64,000 nt of DNA from Linanthus parryae. Lineage: Eukaryota; Streptophyta; Magnoliopsida; Ericales; Polemoniaceae. Shown piece by piece: positions 23,969 through 35,161 of this stretch. Position 1 is the first letter of the stretch; every line of letters begins with the position of its first letter. A model generated the notes under the pieces. That model was given only the letters and a program-made list of their open reading frames with translations. It had not been told where the DNA came from and made no database searches. The stretch spans positions 31,167,275-31,231,274 of the forward strand of contig JALGPY010000009.1 in assembly GCA_023055425.1 (NCBI GenBank), given 5' to 3'. The translations under genes and the position numbers were made by a program.

Positions 23969-24699
23969 TCTAGGATGTTATCACTAGCAAGAATTCTAGG
24001 ATGTTCTGGTAGCTTGATTCCGGTAAGGTTCTTTGAGTAAGGGTCAAACCAAATGTGATAACCACGTTCGCTGATCCAATGGATTGCACCATTACAAAAG
24101 GTTCCACATCCATAAATCTTACCCCACAGGTCTGGTACATCTAACATCAGTGGCTGATCCCATGATGAATACTCTGACTGATAGATATCAATCACAAGAG
24201 ATTCTGGTTTAGGATGATATTTAAATCGAGCTACTACAACAGAGTAGTGAGGTGACCTTTTAGGCCAACCATCTGATGACCAAATAGCTGCCAAGGTAAT
24301 AATTAAAGGAAATCCCTTCATGGTAAGGTAGTAATCTGTAGCTTTGGGTGGTAGGGTTACAGACAATGTAACGAGTACTATCATCTCTGTAGAACGAGCA
24401 CAAAATTAACCCTTGACATGAGCTTTCTATACTGATACAGTATGGGCTGTCATGGAGCCCATCAAGGAAGGAAAATTCTGGATGACTTGAGAGCCAGTGT
24501 GAGACAAAGGAAAAAACACTCGGTTGGCCATGTACACAGCAGAGTTCAATAACTTTGGGTTACATTGGGTGTGTTTGAAAGAGAAGTTTGAATCAGAGAT
24601 AAGCTTGCGCCAACGGTTGGAGACACACTTGAACCTTATGAGTGATTTCGCGGGCACGCGTAAGAGAAACTCAGTTAAGAGATCTACATTGTTGACTAC
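23969..24699 (-). pseudogene. F-box/FBA gene 2, main part (split by copia C)
   Basis: The F-box (LLTEFLLRVPAKSLIRFKCV, SNRWRKLISD) starts directly at the copia junction. A 1-base deletion relative to gene 1 near 24490 shifts the frame; the FBA part is readable at 24384-23974 (FCNGAIHWISERGYHIWFDP, LTGIKLPEHPRILAS). It is then cut by the LINE fragment. The first 23 codons lie 22 kb away at 46939-47009. The frame runs through the joined 5-bp duplication, so the insertion hit coding sequence. Confidence 0.87.
24695..24699. repeat. Target-site duplication ACTAC, left copy (copia C)
   Basis: These five bases directly outside the LTR are repeated at 46939-46943 after the other LTR. Confidence 0.95.
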
Positions 24700-25167
24700 T
24701 GTTAGCAATTGGTGCGTCCATGTGGGGTGCCCAATGCAATTATCATAACCTTATGGGGTTAGTTGCACTAATGCACAAACTAGAGGGGTTAGTAGCTAAG
24801 GCTCAAATCCTAGGGGTTTATGTGCAAACCTGGGAGAAGTTTTGCCTATATAAGGAGGCAGCCTCCTACATATTATAATGCGAATCCAGAGAATAAAGTT
24901 ACTCTGTCTAGATTCATACTAGTTGTACAGAACCCTAGTCTCTCTCCAACTTCATCCAAGGAGGTGGAACGTGGTATGGAAAACAGTGTTCGTCCTCGAG
25001 ATTCACACTAGATTGGTGGGAGCAAGATCAAGGAGGGGGCGCGTGAAAGCAAGCAACAACCGATCATCCGCTGCATTAAGGAGCTTAGGAAGACAAGGTA
25101 AACACATGAATCTTCCGCTATAATTCATGTTGTAGATCTGTATGTGATAGATCCTTCTTGCCCTTCA
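24700..25167 (+). repeat. 5' LTR of copia C (468 bp)
   Basis: It starts TGTTAGCAATTGG and ends GCCCTTCA. A TATA box (tatataa, 24847-24853) lies in the context gcctatataaggaggc. It ends directly before the primer binding site. Confidence 0.95.
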
Positions 25168-25168
25168 T

Positions 25169-25181
25169 TGGTATCAGAGCC
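25169..25181 (+). promoter_or_regulatory. Primer binding site of copia C
   Basis: tggtatcagagcc is the canonical initiator-methionine-tRNA-complementary site of plant copia elements, two bases inside the LTR. Confidence 0.93.
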
Positions 25182-26827
25182 TTAGGCTTGTTTTTCGTGC
25201 CTCGATATGCGTTCCCGAATCTGATTTAAAAATCGAGTTTCTGAAATTTCATAACCAGTAGACAAAACCATATGGTTAGGTAGGGTTTTCACGAGGATTC
25301 CAGATATATAAATTTAATATTTTTAGATTTACGATAAATTAGTTATGATTTTTTTAAAGATTCGGAACTGTATTAATCTGGACTGGTAGATCCAATCAGT
25401 AGAACACGTTTTTCAAAAACTTGTAAAATTGGTTTTTGACCACATAATCGGGATCGGGACAAAAAGACAATCCCGAAAAAATTATTTTCGTCGGGAACGG
25501 AGCACGGGAAGGCGGCGCGTGGGCTTCACGCGCCACCGACGCCGCCTCCACGCGTGGCCACGCGCCGCCACGCGCCGAAGGGCTGGCGGCGGCTGCTGAC
25601 GTGACAGATGACGTGGCGATGACGTGGCAGTCACGTGTCGGTTGACGTGACGATGACATGGCGTGGTGACGTGGCGCTGACGTCAACATAGGTGCTGACG
25701 TGGCATGCCATGTGGCAGCTGACGTGGCACATGGCCGACGTCGGCGCGTGGCGGAGGCGGCGCGTGAGGGCGCGTGCGGCCTCCTCCCGCCGTCATTTTT
25801 CGTCCGGTTTTTTCCTAGGGACTCAAAATTAAATTTCCTATTTTGTGGATATTTTTTCATAATTTTTGGAGCGACGGAAAATTGTAGTAATTTCCAGATT
25901 AATTAATTAGTGTTTAGTACACTTCCCGAGGCAGTTTGACGACCTTAAACACACTGTTTTGAGCCCAAGTTTTTTCTAGAGACTTAGGTCATTTTTCCCT
26001 ACGTTTTGCCATAGGTGGTGAGACCCTAAGTGGTAGGGAGCAATTTTCGATCTTTTTAGTTGATTAGATTATTGCTTATTAATTTCCAGTAATTAGAGAT
26101 TGATTCCGGAAATTTTCAAAAAATTCCAGTATGTTTATTATATTGTTATACATGCTTTTGTGGGTTGAATGGATGTGTTTGGTTCATGGATGTGGCATAG
26201 ATGTTTTATATTTTGATTTTGGTTTTGGTTTTTGAATATGTAATCAAAATACGGCCTGCGTGTCGTGCCTCTCTATACTGTAGTGTCTTCTCTTCTCATC
26301 CACTCGCCTCTATGAGGTTACTTCTTATTATAAATAAGATAGTTAGTAGAGATTGAAGATTGAAGCTTCAAGAGAGGTGGCCAAACCAAAAGCTATGGCG
26401 CAAGGTGCATGGAGCAAATAGATGGTCTAAAGGAGCCTCAAGCTTGGAGTCCTCAAGTAGGCGAGATGGCATGAGATGGAGTTCAAGACTTGCTCAAGAA
26501 GTACTCTCAATAGTGGGAGTTCACCTTAGGGGCCACATCCATTGCATATTTATTTATGCTTATGCTTGTTTTATGTTATAACTACGTGTGATCGGATATA
26601 TATGTTTAACCTCGCATGCTAAAGAACTAAAACAAAAGAGCTCACATGATGACATGATTAAAATTGGTAGGAAATCACAAGTGATGAGATTTGATTCCTA
26701 GGATATACGCTAGGTTTTGGTGGAGTCCTTGTGAGGAACTATTGAGTTTAATCGATGTCACATGTTACTTAGGAGCTAAAAACAAAGCTAGTAACTAATA
26801 TCCATTTTGTCTCGTTTTTCAGTCACG
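25182..26827 (+). other. Long untranslated leader of copia C with a GC-rich TGACGT cluster
   Basis: The leader is 1.6 kb without a supported gene. The stretch 25500-25790 is strongly GC-rich against its AT-rich surroundings. It holds about eight TGACGT hexamers (many as TGACGTGGC) between about 25596 and 25730, plus related ACGTG cores. TGACG/ACGT cores are known plant bZIP binding sites; binding here is inference. Confidence 0.6.
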
Positions 26828-29800
26828 ATGAACACGAATCTATTTCCTAAATCTGCTATAATTCTAAAGGGAGACAACTTCCGTGCATGGTACAGAAGTG
26901 CGATATGTCGCATGATTGAGCTAGGTCTGTCTGATCATTTGCATATGGAAAAGATGGAGCCATGGGTACCACTGGGCGGCCCAACTAATGCATATAGACG
27001 TGATCTTGAGGCTTACCAGAAATGGGAAGTTGATGACAAGAAAGCATGTCTAGAATTGATGGATCTAGTGAGGACTGATCTCCTAGACCCAATTGAGATT
27101 GATTATGCAAAGAAGCTCTGGGAAGACATTCTAGCACTGTACGGAACTGCAGACAACTTCCAAAAGACATGTCTATGGATGATGCTCACTTCTACGGTGA
27201 AGGATGATAAAGTCTCTATGGAAACGCACCTAAAGACCTTATCATTCTATATTACTGAGCTTATAACTTCTGGGCATGATGTATCCGATGAGAGACAGCT
27301 AAAGGCTGTGAGAATATCTCTACCAGATTCATGGGATTCCGTGAGAAAGGTGTTGCAAGAATCAAATGACATAAGGACATTTGATGATGCAAAACGATAT
27401 TTATTGTTTGAGGAAGAGAGACTGGAATTTGCCAGAACTTCTAGTCCAGCATCACAGGTAGAGAGCCCTCCCATGGAAAATGTGCCAAAGGGTAAGGAAG
27501 TCATCGTGGAGCCCGAAAGTGGAGGCCACATGGGCCCATGCCGCAAGATCAGTAAGCGCCAAATGTGGAAGAGGTCCAAAAGGGATATGAGACAAGTTAT
27601 GTGCTATAACTGCCAGGCATATGGCCACTTTGCTCGTGATTGCGCCGAGCCAAAGGTACACTATAATCCAAACTCTGACTGTTATGTTATAAGTCAAGTT
27701 TATATTGCTGATTCCCCTAATGTGTGGGTATTGGATTCAGGTGCGAGTGACCACCTAGCATGTGATCGAGACGCGTGCACGGATTATAGGCGAGTACCAG
27801 TGGGCAGTAGAAGAGTGTACATGGGGAACAACTCTTTTGTTGATGTGGTGGACATTGGCACATATCAGCTGAAGATGAAGTCTGGAAAGACGCTTGTTCT
27901 TCATGACGTTTTATACGCTCCTGATGCACGCAAGAACTTAGTTTCAGTTTCTAGACTTTTGGATTTGGATTTTAAACTTGTCTTTGAGGGTGGTTTTGCC
28001 AAACTGTTTGTTGGCAACTCATGTTTTTGTACTGGTTATATTTCTCGTGGTTTATTTTATTTAGACATTGTTGGTTCTAGCATTGATGATGTTTATGATT
28101 CTCGTTCATATATTACATCTTCTAGTGATGATGATGCCACTAGATGGCATGCTAGATTGGGACATATAGGTCAGGACAGGATGAACAGGCTGGCCAAGGC
28201 AGGCCTACTTGGAGATATGCCCAAGATATCATTACCTGTATGTGAGTCTTGTCTTGAAGGAAAAGCTAAACGCAAACCGTTCGGTAAAGAAGTAAGGGCT
28301 ACTGAGCCTTTACAACTTATTCATTCTGATGTTTGCGGTCCATTAAATGGTAGAGCTAGACATGGTGCTCGCTATTTCATCACATTCATAGATGATCACA
28401 CTCGTTTTGGTTATATGTATTTGATGGCACATAAATCTGAAGCGCTAGGGTGCTTCAGAAAATTTCTACAAGAGGTAGAGAACCAACTGGACAAAAGAGT
28501 TAAGGCTCTTAGGACAGATCGAGGGCGTGAATATCTATCTGAGCAGTTCAAAGAGCTCTGTGAAACTAAAGGAATAGTGAGGCAGTTGACTATTCCCTTC
28601 ACACCGCAGCAAAATGGTGTAGCGGAAAGAAGGAATAGAACACTGTTAGAGATGGTTCGTAGTATGATGGCAAATGCGAATCTGCCAATCTCCTATTGGG
28701 GAGATGCATTGATGACGGCCACATACATACTGAACCGTGTGCCCACCAAGTCTGTAGCCACAACCCCTTAAGAGATGTGGACCAAAAGGCAACCCGAATT
28801 AGGTCACCTTAGGCCATGGGGGTCGGCCGCCTATGTACGTAATGTCTCCCATGTCCATGGGAAATTGGGTGCTAGAAGAAAGAAGTGCATCTTCATACGG
28901 TACTCTGGGCACTCTAAGGGTTACGTATTCATAGCGCAACAGCCGGATGGTAGTCTAACAGTAATGGAATCGCGAGATGTAGAATTTCTCGAGAGAGATT
29001 TTCCTAGTCAGGGAGAAGCACGTGGAGATGGTATTCTCTACGAAGAAGAGGAACCACTGGATGACACTCAGTTCTCCACAGACCCACAGGGAACAGTCCC
29101 TATGGCTCTTCAGGACAGTGGGAGTGACTTGCCTAGTGAGCAGCCCATCATATATGATGATGATGCTGAAGAAGAACCCTCTTTGCGTAGGAGCGCTCGT
29201 GGGAGCGTACCCCGTCGACGATTTGACATCGAAGGGGAGGCCATGATGGTCACCACGCAAGAAGATGATGAACCTAGGACATTGTCCGAGGCTCTCTCAT
29301 CCCCTGACAAGAAAGAATGGACGATTGCTTTACAAGAAGAACTGGAGTCAATGAAAACCAATCATGTTTGGGATTTAGTTGACTTGCCTCCTGGACGTAG
29401 GGCCATTGGAAACAAATGGGTTTTCAAGGTCAAAAGGAAGGCAGGCGTAAGCGTTGAGACGCATAAGGCCCAGCTAGTGGAGAAAGGCTACACCCAACAA
29501 CAGGGTGTGGATTACGAGGAGACATTCTCACCAGTTGTGAGAATAGCCTCCATTCGCCTCATACTTGCAATAGTGGCTAGCATGGACTTGGAACTACATC
29601 AAATGGATGTTAAGACTGCATTTCTCAATGGAGAACTAGATGAGGAGATCTACATGGCTCAACCGGAAGTTTTTGAGAAGAAAGGTCAAGAGCACAAAGT
29701 GTGAAAACTGATTAAGTCCATATATGGACTGAAGCAGTCCTCAAGACAGTGGTATTTGAAGTTCCATCAAGACATTGTGGCATATGGCTTCACAATGGTT

Positions 29801-30793
29801 GATGAGGACCACTGTGTGTATGTCAAATGTTCCGGAAAGAAGTTCATGATACTGTCATTATATGTAGATGACATACTACTAGCCAGCAATGATAAAGGAA
29901 TGCTCGGAACTACCAAAGGGTGGTTATCCTCTCGTTTTTCAATGAAGGATATTGGAGAAGCGAGTTACATCCTTGGGATAAAGATCCTAAGGAACCGTCC
30001 TAAGAGGCTTCTTGTCTTGTCTCAAGAGACATACATTAAGAAGATACTTGAACGGTTCCAGATGATGGACTCCAAGCCATTCGAGACTCCCATTGCACAT
30101 GGCGAGAAACTCAGCCTAGAAATGTGTCCCAAGACCCAACACGAGAGAGACCAGATGGCCAGAGTAACCTATGCAAGTGCTGTCCGAAGTTTAATGTACG
30201 CAATGATGTGTACAAGGCCCGACATATGTCATGTTGTCGGTTTAGTTAGCAGATATCAGTCTGATCCCGGTTTTGGACACTGGAAGGCTGTTGAGAGGAT
30301 TCTCCGATATCTCAAAGGTACTAAGGATTACGTGCTAAGCTATCGAGGCTCTGAGCTAAGGCTCATTGTCTACAGTGATGCTGACTGGGGTGGGGACCTA
30401 GACGTACGTATCACATGGCACAGTAGCAAACAGACTTGCACTGCCTTATCAACCATGGAAGCTGAATACGTTGCCTGCTCCGCGGCAGCGCAGGAGAGTG
30501 TTTGGCTGAAGAGATTTCTGGTCAGCTTAGGAGCGGTTGACGAACCAAGACCAGTAACGCTTCGTTGTGATAGTATGTCGGCCATAGCTTGTGCTAAAGA
30601 TCCGAAATACCACAACAAGGCCAAGCATATTGAGAAAAATACCACTTCATTAGGGAAGTAGTAGCTAAAGGAGATGTTACTCTAGAGCATATTCCTACGA
30701 ATCAGATGTTAGCTGATCCAATGACCAAGCCTCTTCTTAAGGCTACTTTTGTTGGTCATACTAGGAATATAGGGTTAGGCAAATGGAACTAGG
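26828..30793 (+). pseudogene. Copia C gag-pol polyprotein, four lesions
   Basis: The ATG at 26828 (MNTNLFPKSA) opens a copia polyprotein. In order it has gag; a CCHC knuckle (CYNCQAYGHFARDC, about 27601-27642); protease (VLDSGASDH, about 27730); a pre-integrase zinc region (WHARLGH...CESCLEGK); an integrase core with HSDVCGP, RTDRGREY and PQQNGVAERR; RT with LYVDDILLA near 29857; RNase H with YSDADWG and STMEAEY. Lesions: TAA at 28769-28771 where the family has PYEMW (Tyr to stop); TGA at 29702-29704 (Cys to stop before KLIKSIYGLKQ); an in-frame loss of about 17 residues near 30400 in RNase H; a 1-base loss near 30638. Downstream codons remain readable to GKWN and the stop at 30793. Confidence 0.92.
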
Positions 30794-31869
30794 TGTCAGA
30801 CTGTTTAAACGTTTTTGAGACATTGATTGATTGGATATTAGGAGTGGATTTGTTATTTATGCTGCATGTTATTTGATACGTGTATGATATGTTACATTTC
30901 CTGTACTAGCTTAGAGCATGTCACGCAGACACTAGGTTGGCTCACTCACACGAGCAACCGCCTTCGCAATATCCTGGATATGTCTGGGTGTGGCGGAAGA
31001 TGAGACAGAATCCCGATAAGCGCTGAAAGCCTGCTATATGATATGAGATGCCTATCATACGAGCATATGGCCTATGATAAGAGCTAGATTTCTATCCGTA
31101 TAGCTAGGAGCCTGTCAGACGGATTCAACTGTCGCATTGGAAATAAGTTCTAAGGTGAGGGTGGTTATGGCCAATAGAACATGGTTATTACCCCGTATCA
31201 TGTATAGTTTGTGTAGAAGAAGCCAAATGCGAGAGCTGATAATTGTTCACAATAGTGTGACATCGCAGCACTCGGGCTGGTGGCCATAAGGGCTACCGGA
31301 TAGACATCTGCATAATGGTCCTTTGCAAGGATAAGACATGCGCTCTGATCAGAGTCTAAACACTATGGCGCATATTCCCCCTTGAATAACGCGCGCTTAT
31401 GAGTGACCATGAGGTGATGAGTAGAATTAGTCCCTGGGATTCCTCATCGTGTGAGCCTCGTCGATCATATAAAGATGATTGACACTGTATACCCTTTGTA
31501 CTTACGTTTGTGTCATGAGGAGACGGGTCGGTGGTGCTACTTTGGCGTGACACCTTACGACTATGGATGATTCGGCCTTCCGGACACTGCTGGGAAAGCA
31601 GCTGAGCCGAATCTGAGTTACACATGTATGTAAGGAAAGATTCTCGTTGCATCGCTCTTTATTTTCTTCATTGGGCCCACCTGCAAGATCTTATGGGATC
31701 ATGTAGGATATGAAAATATAAAGGAGATGTGGACTCATTGGAGCATGGCCTTCGGGACAAGGCAGGTGCTCATGATCCACAAGATGACAATCGGAGGAAT
31801 CAAGGGAATACGAGAGTTACGGAGAGCATTATCACTGTTATATGTTTTAAGGGTCCCTTCCTGCGCTGG
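30794..31869 (+). other. 3' untranslated region of copia C (left part)
   Basis: About 1.1 kb with no supported gene between pol and the nested insertion. It resumes at 46253. Five bases before the nested LTR (31865-31869) read gctgg. Confidence 0.75.
31865..31869. repeat. Target-site duplication GCTGG, left copy (Tat-like copy 2)
   Basis: Repeated exactly at 46253-46257 after the right LTR. Confidence 0.95.
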
Positions 31870-32496
31870 TGTAGATAGTGCTTTCTGAGCTGACAGATCT
31901 TGGCCACGTGGCAACCATCCAGCACACCATATTGTGCTCCACACACACTGGATCACCAGCCGAGCTGATCCATGTGGGGGCTGCGAGACAGAGCCCTCGC
32001 ATACCACTGCACGGGACTTGTAGGGACTTTGTGGTTTGGAGGCTAGAGTAAGCCCTGTCGCGTGCCTGCCAAGCCCGCACGCGACCTTTAGTAACTGTTT
32101 TGAGAGATTTATGGCACGAGCTCCATAAACCAGGTCAATCCGGTCAAACCCGGTCAATCTCGTAACGGTTCCGGTATTCGCGCACCACGTGCTGTAACGG
32201 TCCCTATATACTCGGACGAACGTGCCGTTATGGTTAAGCTAATTAATCCGCCATTAATGGGCGCATTAACAACACTACAACGGTCATGTTATCCAGTATA
32301 TATAGATCGTCAACCTTTCCATACAAAGAGAGGACACACTGCCATACGCGGAAGCTCTGCCAAACCCCTGTCTCTCTCTCAGACATTGCTACTGCCTTAC
32401 TCTCTCCCTACACACAACCCCTCTCTTCCTGTGCGGTCCTTGATCCACTACATACGGTGTACACGGAGGTCTCCTTGCCGAAATCTCTTGTGCACA
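31870..32496 (+). repeat. 5' LTR of Tat-like copy 2 (627 bp)
   Basis: Starts TGTAGATAG and ends TGTGCACA. It contains G-box-like cores (ccacgtggc, accacgtgc), a first TATA-like site in the context tccctatatactcgg, and a second (tatatata at 32297-32304). Confidence 0.96.
32297..32304 (+). promoter_or_regulatory. Putative TATA box of Tat-like LTR promoter
   Basis: tatatata lies about 190 bp before the LTR end and is conserved in all three LTR copies. A second candidate, ctatatac at about 32205, lies upstream. Confidence 0.5.
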
Positions 32497-32499
32497 TTT

Positions 32500-32518
32500 T
32501 GGTGAACCCGACGTGAAC
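32500..32518 (+). promoter_or_regulatory. Putative primer binding site of Tat-like copy 2
   Basis: tggtgaacccgacgtgaac starts three bases after the LTR end. It begins with TGG, as expected for pairing with the CCA end of a tRNA. I cannot name the tRNA. Confidence 0.6.
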
Positions 32519-32536
32519 TTACCAACAAAAGCAACC

Positions 32537-35149
32537 ATGTCTCAGGAGGATGATGTCAGCAACAGATCGCCTTCCACCGAAGCACCATCGGGAGACGAGA
32601 CCCGCCGTACTCCTACGACTCCCGGCGAGACACCCACGCTAGAGTCTTTGGATGCCACTGTTCAGAGTCAGGCGAAAGTTCTCAAGGCTCAGTCTGCGCA
32701 ATTAGAACGGATCTTGGCCGTTCTGGGCACCCTTGCACCAAACCCTTCGCCAGCCACCGCTGCCCCTCAAGGAGGAGGAGCCCCTGCCGCTCCAGGATTG
32801 GGAGTGTCAACCACACCTCCCAACCCCAATTTGCAGACTCCACCGGCGACTACGCAGCTGCCTTCGGTTCAGGGGTCAACGGCCCAGATGCTGCCTCTTG
32901 CTGCTCACACTCCTCAGCTCTCGGCTCTGGCGTCTAACCCAACTCTGCAGTACCCTTTGCCTCCCCCAACGGCGATCTGGGGGAATACGGGTAGTCAGTA
33001 TGCTCCCAACCCTCCGGCGGCGTATGTGTCGCCACCGCCTACGGCAACCCCTCCATCAACTACCGAGGGGAGCATTCCAGAATGCATGACGTCTCTGCAG
33101 AAGCGCGTGGACACTATTCTGGCTCATCAGTCATTCGCGGATACCATTATCCCGAAGTTAGACAACGATCCACCTATTCCACGAGAGATCTATCTCATGC
33201 CTAACCCGGCGGGGTACAAGGCTCCTATATGGGATAAGTTCGAAGACGTCAATGGGAACGCTCATGAGCATGTCATGCGTTTCATTGATGTCATGGGTCC
33301 GTATGGAGCTGATCCCAAGCTGCTGATGCGAGAGTTCCCAAAATCTCTAGGGAACGTAGCATACAAATGGTACCGAACATTGGAAGCCGGATCTGTGAAG
33401 ACTTGGGACGACATGGTCCAGAAGTTCTACACCAAGTTCTTCCAGATGGAAGAAAAGGTGACGATGATCCATCTCTCGCGGATGTATCAGAAGCGCGAGG
33501 AGGACGGAATCACTTTCATCAAGAAATTCAGGGCGAAATCCTTGGAGTGCAAAGATCCAATGCCCGAAAGCCGGCATGTAGAGATATGCGTGCAATGCAT
33601 GCGAGATGAATACAAAGGTATGCTCATCAATTTGCAAACACCTACGTTTTCAAAGCTAATCGAATGCACGAAGAACATCGAGCCTATAGTCGAGAGACAG
33701 AAAAAGAAGAGCGCTACGGAGCGACCTTCGAGCGGCGCTACATACAAGATCGGGAGATTTAGCTACAAGAGGGGACGCGAAGCTGAGGTCAATACAATTT
33801 CGCCCCAGAAGCAAGCGAAGGTCGCGAACTTCGATGTACCGCCTCTGCCATGCTCGGTAGAGGAAGCAAGTGACCTCTGTAGACAGTGGCGCAAGGACGG
33901 CGTCCTGCCACCGCTCGAGAAAACACCCTCCAAGGAGATGGTAAGGGACCCTAAGTGGTGCGAGTACCATGGCAAGGCCATGCACCCCACGGCGGAATGT
34001 AAAAAGCTCAGGTTTACATTTGACCAGAAGATGAAGAACGGCGAGCTAATCGTCAGCGATCACAGAAAGGACGTGCGCAACAACCCACTTCTTGCTCATG
34101 CGGAGCAAGGCCCGAAAGGCAAAGAGGTCGCCATGATCTCGATTGTTGACTTGGAAGAATTCGCAGAAGATGGTCTACCCATCGTTGCCGAGGTCCATGA
34201 AGACGACGACTACAGCATGGACACGGAGGATGAACGTGCCGACCGCATGAAAGGGTCGCATGGCTTCAGCAGATTCTTCGATGAGATGAACTTCTCCGAG
34301 AAGTGCCGGACAGATATGACGAAAGCGATCTTGAGAATAGCAGAGGACTACGAGGAGGACCTCGTAGTCTCCAACGGGAAAGTCATCAGGGCATCCCGCT
34401 CTACAGAAAAGATTATGACCTTTTCTGCCAGCGAGAAGAAGACGGAGGCGAGCCACCAAAGACCTCTGTACGTGACCGCCATCATCAATGGCGTCGAGTT
34501 CAAACGAGCGTTCGTCGATGGAGGAGCAGCGGTCAACGTCGTTTCGCTCCACACACTGAAGCTAGCAGGGATCCCCGAGCACAAGATCCTCAGACGTCCA
34601 TCTCCGCTTATGGGATTCGGAAGCGACTCTAGAATGACGATCGGATGGATCCGCCTGGGCGTTCAGATTGGCAAAATCAAGTGCTCAGCAAAGTTCTATG
34701 TCATAGACGCGAACACCACGTACCACATGATTATAGGTCGAGCCTGGATTCATCGCTTCGACGCAGTTCCTTCAACGGCTCACCAAGTTATGAAAGCTAT
34801 CTGGAACGACAGAATAGTCGAGATACCGGCTTCGACGAACCCATTCAACCTGGACGAAGCACATCTCAGCGAAGCGGTGTGGTTCACTGAGATGGCGGAC
34901 GAGCAAACACCGGGACCATTCAACCCTACTCCTTTGCCCCTCTGGGAGGACATCAAGGATCAGTCACCTGCGGGAGTAATGGTGACAAGGGAAGATGCCA
35001 AGGAAAAGCCGCCTACACGCGAGGAGGCGCCGCGTATCGCATATCATCGAAAGAACGTGTATACTCTTAAGAGGATCGCAAAGCATGACCCCGAGGGCAA
35101 GGAGATAGAGAGCTTCTACGCCAATGGGAAGAAATGCTATCGCATATGA
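32537..35149 (+). CDS. Gag-protease polyprotein of Tat-like copy 2
   Basis: The ATG at 32537 (MSQEDD, in context gcaaccATG) opens 870 codons without a stop. The N-terminal 200 residues are low-complexity, rich in Pro, Thr and Ala. A retrotransposon gag domain spans about residues 230-390 (VAYKWYRTLEAGSVKTWDD, KFFQMEE). A zinc-binding C-x3-H-x4-H-x4-C motif (CEYHGKAMHPTAEC) is at about residue 474. A retropepsin-like domain follows with AFVDGGAAVNVVS near residue 660, where the catalytic motif is DGG instead of DSG/DTG. Tat/Ogre elements often have variant residues here. The frame ends in TGA, and the pol frame resumes 12 bases later in the same frame. Confidence 0.9.
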   Translation: MSQEDDVSNRSPSTEAPSGDETRRTPTTPGETPTLESLDATVQSQAKVLKAQSAQLERILAVLGTLAPNPSPATAAPQGGGAPAAPGLGVSTTPPNPNLQTPPATTQLPSVQGSTAQMLPLAAHTPQLSALASNPTLQYPLPPPTAIWGNTGSQYAPNPPAAYVSPPPTATPPSTTEGSIPECMTSLQKRVDTILAHQSFADTIIPKLDNDPPIPREIYLMPNPAGYKAPIWDKFEDVNGNAHEHVMRFIDVMGPYGADPKLLMREFPKSLGNVAYKWYRTLEAGSVKTWDDMVQKFYTKFFQMEEKVTMIHLSRMYQKREEDGITFIKKFRAKSLECKDPMPESRHVEICVQCMRDEYKGMLINLQTPTFSKLIECTKNIEPIVERQKKKSATERPSSGATYKIGRFSYKRGREAEVNTISPQKQAKVANFDVPPLPCSVEEASDLCRQWRKDGVLPPLEKTPSKEMVRDPKWCEYHGKAMHPTAECKKLRFTFDQKMKNGELIVSDHRKDVRNNPLLAHAEQGPKGKEVAMISIVDLEEFAEDGLPIVAEVHEDDDYSMDTEDERADRMKGSHGFSRFFDEMNFSEKCRTDMTKAILRIAEDYEEDLVVSNGKVIRASRSTEKIMTFSASEKKTEASHQRPLYVTAIINGVEFKRAFVDGGAAVNVVSLHTLKLAGIPEHKILRRPSPLMGFGSDSRMTIGWIRLGVQIGKIKCSAKFYVIDANTTYHMIIGRAWIHRFDAVPSTAHQVMKAIWNDRIVEIPASTNPFNLDEAHLSEAVWFTEMADEQTPGPFNPTPLPLWEDIKDQSPAGVMVTREDAKEKPPTREEAPRIAYHRKNVYTLKRIAKHDPEGKEIESFYANGKKCYRI

Positions 35150-35161
35150 AGGTGCGCGGGG

